In this document: positions 60,339 through 63,082 of the stretch, piece by piece | Position numbering within the stretch: position 1 is the stretch's first letter | Layout: each line of letters opens with the position of its first letter | Assembly: GCA_037721215.1 (NCBI GenBank) | Contig: JBBJNV010000003.1 | Location: 119,646 to 182,727, forward strand | Reading direction: 5' to 3' | DNA from: Gemmatimonadaceae bacterium | GTDB taxonomy: Bacteria; Gemmatimonadota; Gemmatimonadetes; Gemmatimonadales; Gemmatimonadaceae | Length of the DNA: 63,082 nt | The notes under the pieces: model-generated | Seen by the model: the letters and a program-made list of their open reading frames with translations, nothing else | The model's database searches: none | What the model was told of the DNA's origin: nothing | Translations under genes and position numbers: made by a program

Positions 60339-62006
60339 ATGGATTTCGTTCTCGCGCTTCACAGTCATCTCCCCTACGTGCTGAACCACGGCCGCTGGCC
60401 GCACGGCAGCGACTGGATCTGCGAAGCCGCGGTCGACACGTACCTGCCTCTCATCGACTCGCTTAACGCACTCGCGGATGAGCAGATTGCCGCGCCGGTG
60501 ACTGTCGGCATCACACCCATCCTCGCCAACCAGCTGGCGAGCGCCGTGTTCGAAAGTGAGCTGCGCCAGTTCTTTGGCCAGCGACTGGAAGCGTGCGACG
60601 AGGCTGAAGCAGACATGCGAAACACCGCCGACTCGCACCTGATTCCGGTCGTCGGATACTGGCGAAATCGCCTCCACAGCCTGCTGGCGCTCTACGACTC
60701 TCTCGACGGAAATATTCTCGGAGCATTCAGAGAACTCGAAGAGAACGGACGCCTCGAGCTCATCACCTCGGCTGCGACCCACGGCTTTCTTCCACTGTTG
60801 GCGCGCGATGAGAGCATCCGCTTTCAACTTGCGGTTGGCCATGCAGAGCATGAGCGATTGTTTGGGAAACGTGCGGCGGGATTGTGGATGCCTGAATGCG
60901 CCTACCGTCCGGCGGGCCCATGGCAGCCGTTGCCGAGTGCTCGTGCGTATCGGCATCGGGACGGGCTGGAGACGTTTCTCATGGAGGCCGGCGTACGCTT
61001 CGTTTTCGTCGACGCGCATCTGGCCGGTGCGGGTCGCCCGCTCGGCGTTTACGGCGAGCTTCCGACATCGCCGCGCGAACTGGTTCAGGCGCGGCAGGCG
61101 AGGGAGCCACGCACGCAGCATTCGCCATACCGACCATACTGGATTGGGGAGCACGGCCAGCGACTGGCGCCCCGCGCACTGATTCGCGACCCGCGCTCGT
61201 CGATGCAGGTCTGGTCGCGGCACGGCGGCTACCCTGGCGACGGTGCTTATCTCGAGTTTCACAAGATTCGGTATCCCGGTGGCCTCAAGATGTGGCGGGT
61301 AACGTCGGAGACGGCGGGTCTCGGCGACAAGCTAGGGTACGACCCGGATGCCGCGCGTACTCAGGTGCTGCGACACGCGAGGCATTTTGCGAGACTGCTC
61401 GGCCGCGTTGGCGGAGCGGTGCAATCACGCGGTGGGGAGCTCGTCGTTGCGCCGTTCGACACCGAGCTGTTCGGGCACTGGTGGTTCGAGGGCGTGGACT
61501 TCGTCGAGGAGCTCTACCGTCAGATCGACATCCAGGGCGAAGTGCGGCCGGTAACGGCGTCGTCGCACCTCGACAACGCACGCTCGGACGATGCACTTCG
61601 TCTCTCTGCTGGTTCCTGGGGGAAGGACGGGGACTGGAGCATGTGGCTGAATCCCGAGACCGCATGGACCTGGGAGAAGCTCTGGCCGCTCGAGGAAGAG
61701 TTCTGGCGCGTGGCTCCCGACGCGATCCGGCGGCCGGAGCTGCATTCCATTCTGGCGCAGGCGGCGCGCGAGCTGTTGCTTGCCCAGTCGTCCGATTGGC
61801 AGTTCATCATTACCACCGGCGAAGCAGCAGATTATGCCGAGGCGCGCATCAACCTTCACATCGCTGACTGTGCAAAGTTGATGGAGGCACTGAGGAGCGG
61901 TGACGGCGATCTCGAGAGTGCGCGCCAGCTCGCGGAAGAGTTGCACGTTCGTGATGCGATTTTCCCCAACGTTCTCGACTCGTTGAGGTCGTGTCTGCCG
62001 GCGTGA
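60339..62006 (+). CDS. GH57 1,4-alpha-glucan branching enzyme
   Basis: A 555-residue GH57 enzyme with DUF1957. It begins MDFVLALHSHLPYVLNHGRW. The catalytic nucleophile is Glu in GLWMPECAYRP and the acid is Asp in VAPFDTELFGHWWFEG; the C-terminal helical domain has WGKDGDWSMWLNP. It cuts alpha-1,4 and makes alpha-1,6 branches. Start at 60339 is 10 bp after the glgA stop. Overlaps the next gene by 4 bp. Confidence 0.93.
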   Translation: MDFVLALHSHLPYVLNHGRWPHGSDWICEAAVDTYLPLIDSLNALADEQIAAPVTVGITPILANQLASAVFESELRQFFGQRLEACDEAEADMRNTADSHLIPVVGYWRNRLHSLLALYDSLDGNILGAFRELEENGRLELITSAATHGFLPLLARDESIRFQLAVGHAEHERLFGKRAAGLWMPECAYRPAGPWQPLPSARAYRHRDGLETFLMEAGVRFVFVDAHLAGAGRPLGVYGELPTSPRELVQARQAREPRTQHSPYRPYWIGEHGQRLAPRALIRDPRSSMQVWSRHGGYPGDGAYLEFHKIRYPGGLKMWRVTSETAGLGDKLGYDPDAARTQVLRHARHFARLLGRVGGAVQSRGGELVVAPFDTELFGHWWFEGVDFVEELYRQIDIQGEVRPVTASSHLDNARSDDALRLSAGSWGKDGDWSMWLNPETAWTWEKLWPLEEEFWRVAPDAIRRPELHSILAQAARELLLAQSSDWQFIITTGEAADYAEARINLHIADCAKLMEALRSGDGDLESARQLAEELHVRDAIFPNVLDSLRSCLPA

Positions 62007-63082
62007 CGCAATCAGTGGTGGTGCACGGCCACTTTTATCAGCCACCGCGTGCGAACCCATGGACCGGCGTTGTCGACAGGGAGCCGAGCGCGGCGCCGTT
62101 TCATGACTGGAACCAGCGCATCGAGAGCGAGTGCTACGCGCCGATGGCGGGCGCACGCGTGCTTGGGGCTGACGGAAGTGTCGCGCACCGGGACAATCTT
62201 TACGCGGCGATGAGCTTCGATATCGGGCCAACGCTGTTTGAATGGATGGAAAGGAGCGCGCCCGCGACATACGCCGCCATCCTGGACGCAGACCGCATCA
62301 GCGTCGCGCGTCTAGGGCACGGCAACGCGATCGCGATGCCCTACCATCATACGATCCTTCCGCTTGCATCGCGACGCGATAAGGTGACGGAAGTAAAATG
62401 GGGAATCGCCGACTTCCGGCGGCGTTTCGCGCGCGAGCCGGAGGGCATGTGGCTGCCGGAGACTGCGTGCGACGACCAGACACTCGAAGTGCTCGCGGAG
62501 GCGGGCATCCTGTTCACCGTTCTCGCACCGCACCAGGTCGAGGCGCGCAACCCGAGCGGGTTGCCACTCAGTTTTCGCGCCGGAAAAGGACGGACGATCG
62601 CGCTCTGCGTTTATGACGGTGAGACTTCCGGCGGGATAGCCTTTGGCCCCCTGCTCACCGATGGCGCGCTGCTCGCGCGTCGTCTTGCGCCCGGTGCGGG
62701 CGGTGCGGGCGGTGCGAGCGACGACAACGAGGCCAAAGATGTCGCGCTCACCGCGGCCGTCGTCGATGGAGAGACCTTCGGGCACCATCATCACTTCGGC
62801 GAGATGGCACTCGCCCGCGCGCTTCGGATTGTTGGCGAGGGCAATGGCGTCCGGATCGAAAACTTCGCGTCGTTTCTTGCCAGAAATCCGCCGACCGACG
62901 ATGCGATCCTCGTCTCGCCGAGCTCGTGGAGCTGTTCGCACGGCGTCGAGCGTTGGCGGTCCGAGTGCGGCTGCCGCATGACACCAGGCGACGGCACGAG
63001 CCAGGCGTGGCGCGGCTCGCTGCGCGACGCGTTGGATTGGCTTGCCCGCGAGCTGCACGAGATCTTTGCGCGCGAGGGGTGC
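62003..63082 (+). CDS. GH57 family DUF3536 alpha-amylase/glucanotransferase-like protein (partial)
   Basis: Starts at GTG 62003 (GTGA overlap with the branching enzyme stop) and stays open for 360 codons to the window end. GH57 fold: VVHGHFYQPPRANPWTG at the start, nucleophile Glu in GMWLPETACDD, and an acidic residue in VVDGETFGHHHHFGE. DUF3536 marks such proteins next to glycogen genes. Activity may be amylase or 4-alpha-glucanotransferase; the C-terminal part is missing. Confidence 0.9.
   Translation, partial: MTQSVVVHGHFYQPPRANPWTGVVDREPSAAPFHDWNQRIESECYAPMAGARVLGADGSVAHRDNLYAAMSFDIGPTLFEWMERSAPATYAAILDADRISVARLGHGNAIAMPYHHTILPLASRRDKVTEVKWGIADFRRRFAREPEGMWLPETACDDQTLEVLAEAGILFTVLAPHQVEARNPSGLPLSFRAGKGRTIALCVYDGETSGGIAFGPLLTDGALLARRLAPGAGGAGGASDDNEAKDVALTAAVVDGETFGHHHHFGEMALARALRIVGEGNGVRIENFASFLARNPPTDDAILVSPSSWSCSHGVERWRSECGCRMTPGDGTSQAWRGSLRDALDWLARELHEIFAREGC

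Noticed and set aside
58871-60340. 489-codon open frame on the minus strand
   Set aside because: Antisense to glgA, whose motifs are complete; open only because of high GC.

Overview
The window is GC-rich bacterial chromosome with tightly packed genes and many 1-17 bp overlaps. The gene set suggests a Gram-negative, Gemmatimonadota-like bacterium: an RND/TolC efflux system, many lipoproteins, several ECF sigma modules, a Tat-exported TldD, and a phosphorylase plus GH57 glycogen cluster. The phylum is my inference from gene content and could not be checked against a database. No rRNA, tRNA, CRISPR array, transposase or integrase was seen. Decayed genes occur at five places (about 4.8-5.2, 25.4-25.7, 27.5-27.9, 30.9-31.0 and 54.7-55.6 kb).

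Layout. 0-8 kb: a partial PLP enzyme of the D-serine dehydratase family, an aldehyde dehydrogenase, a lipoprotein, phenylalanine hydroxylase behind an attenuator-like leader, a glycosyltransferase/glycosidase remnant, a sulfite oxidase-type molybdoenzyme and a VWA protein. 8-18 kb: a UvrD-type helicase with a DnaQ-like exonuclease nested inside it, coupled to a small alpha/beta hydrolase; then an exported esterase, membrane proteins and a TldD/TldE peptidase pair. 18-25.4 kb: a six-gene MoxR-DUF58-BatA-type cluster. 25.4-27.9 kb: a 2.4-kb block bounded by a 78-bp near-perfect direct repeat, holding an M28 peptidase and pieces of two broken genes. 28-31 kb: an ECF sigma / one-TM protein / periplasmic sensor module resembling CnrYXH, and a class C beta-lactamase-like hydrolase.

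31-38 kb is mainly amino-acid and vitamin metabolism: prephenate dehydratase and chorismate mutase, a DUF433/DUF5615 toxin-antitoxin pair, then a minus-strand operon panB-thrC-thrB-moaD-moeZ. Its leader carries a promoter, a short Val/Ile/Leu peptide frame and a terminator hairpin. 38-45 kb: an ABC exporter, a DUF4349 lipoprotein, a second sigma / putative anti-sigma / DUF4097 operon and an acetyltransferase. 45-52 kb: a complete TetR-TolC-MFP-RND efflux operon. 52-56.5 kb: two cupredoxin-like proteins, a SufR-like Fe-S type regulator, a DUF4142 lipoprotein, and a P-type ATPase that seems to have lost its catalytic core. 56.6-63 kb: a translationally tight glycogen operon of phosphorylase, synthase, GH57 branching enzyme and a second GH57 protein cut by the window end.

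Main functional threads: (1) aromatic and aspartate-family amino-acid genes that appear to be controlled by transcription attenuation; (2) a sulfur-carrier protein and its activating enzyme embedded in a threonine operon; (3) envelope and metal stress; (4) glycogen metabolism.
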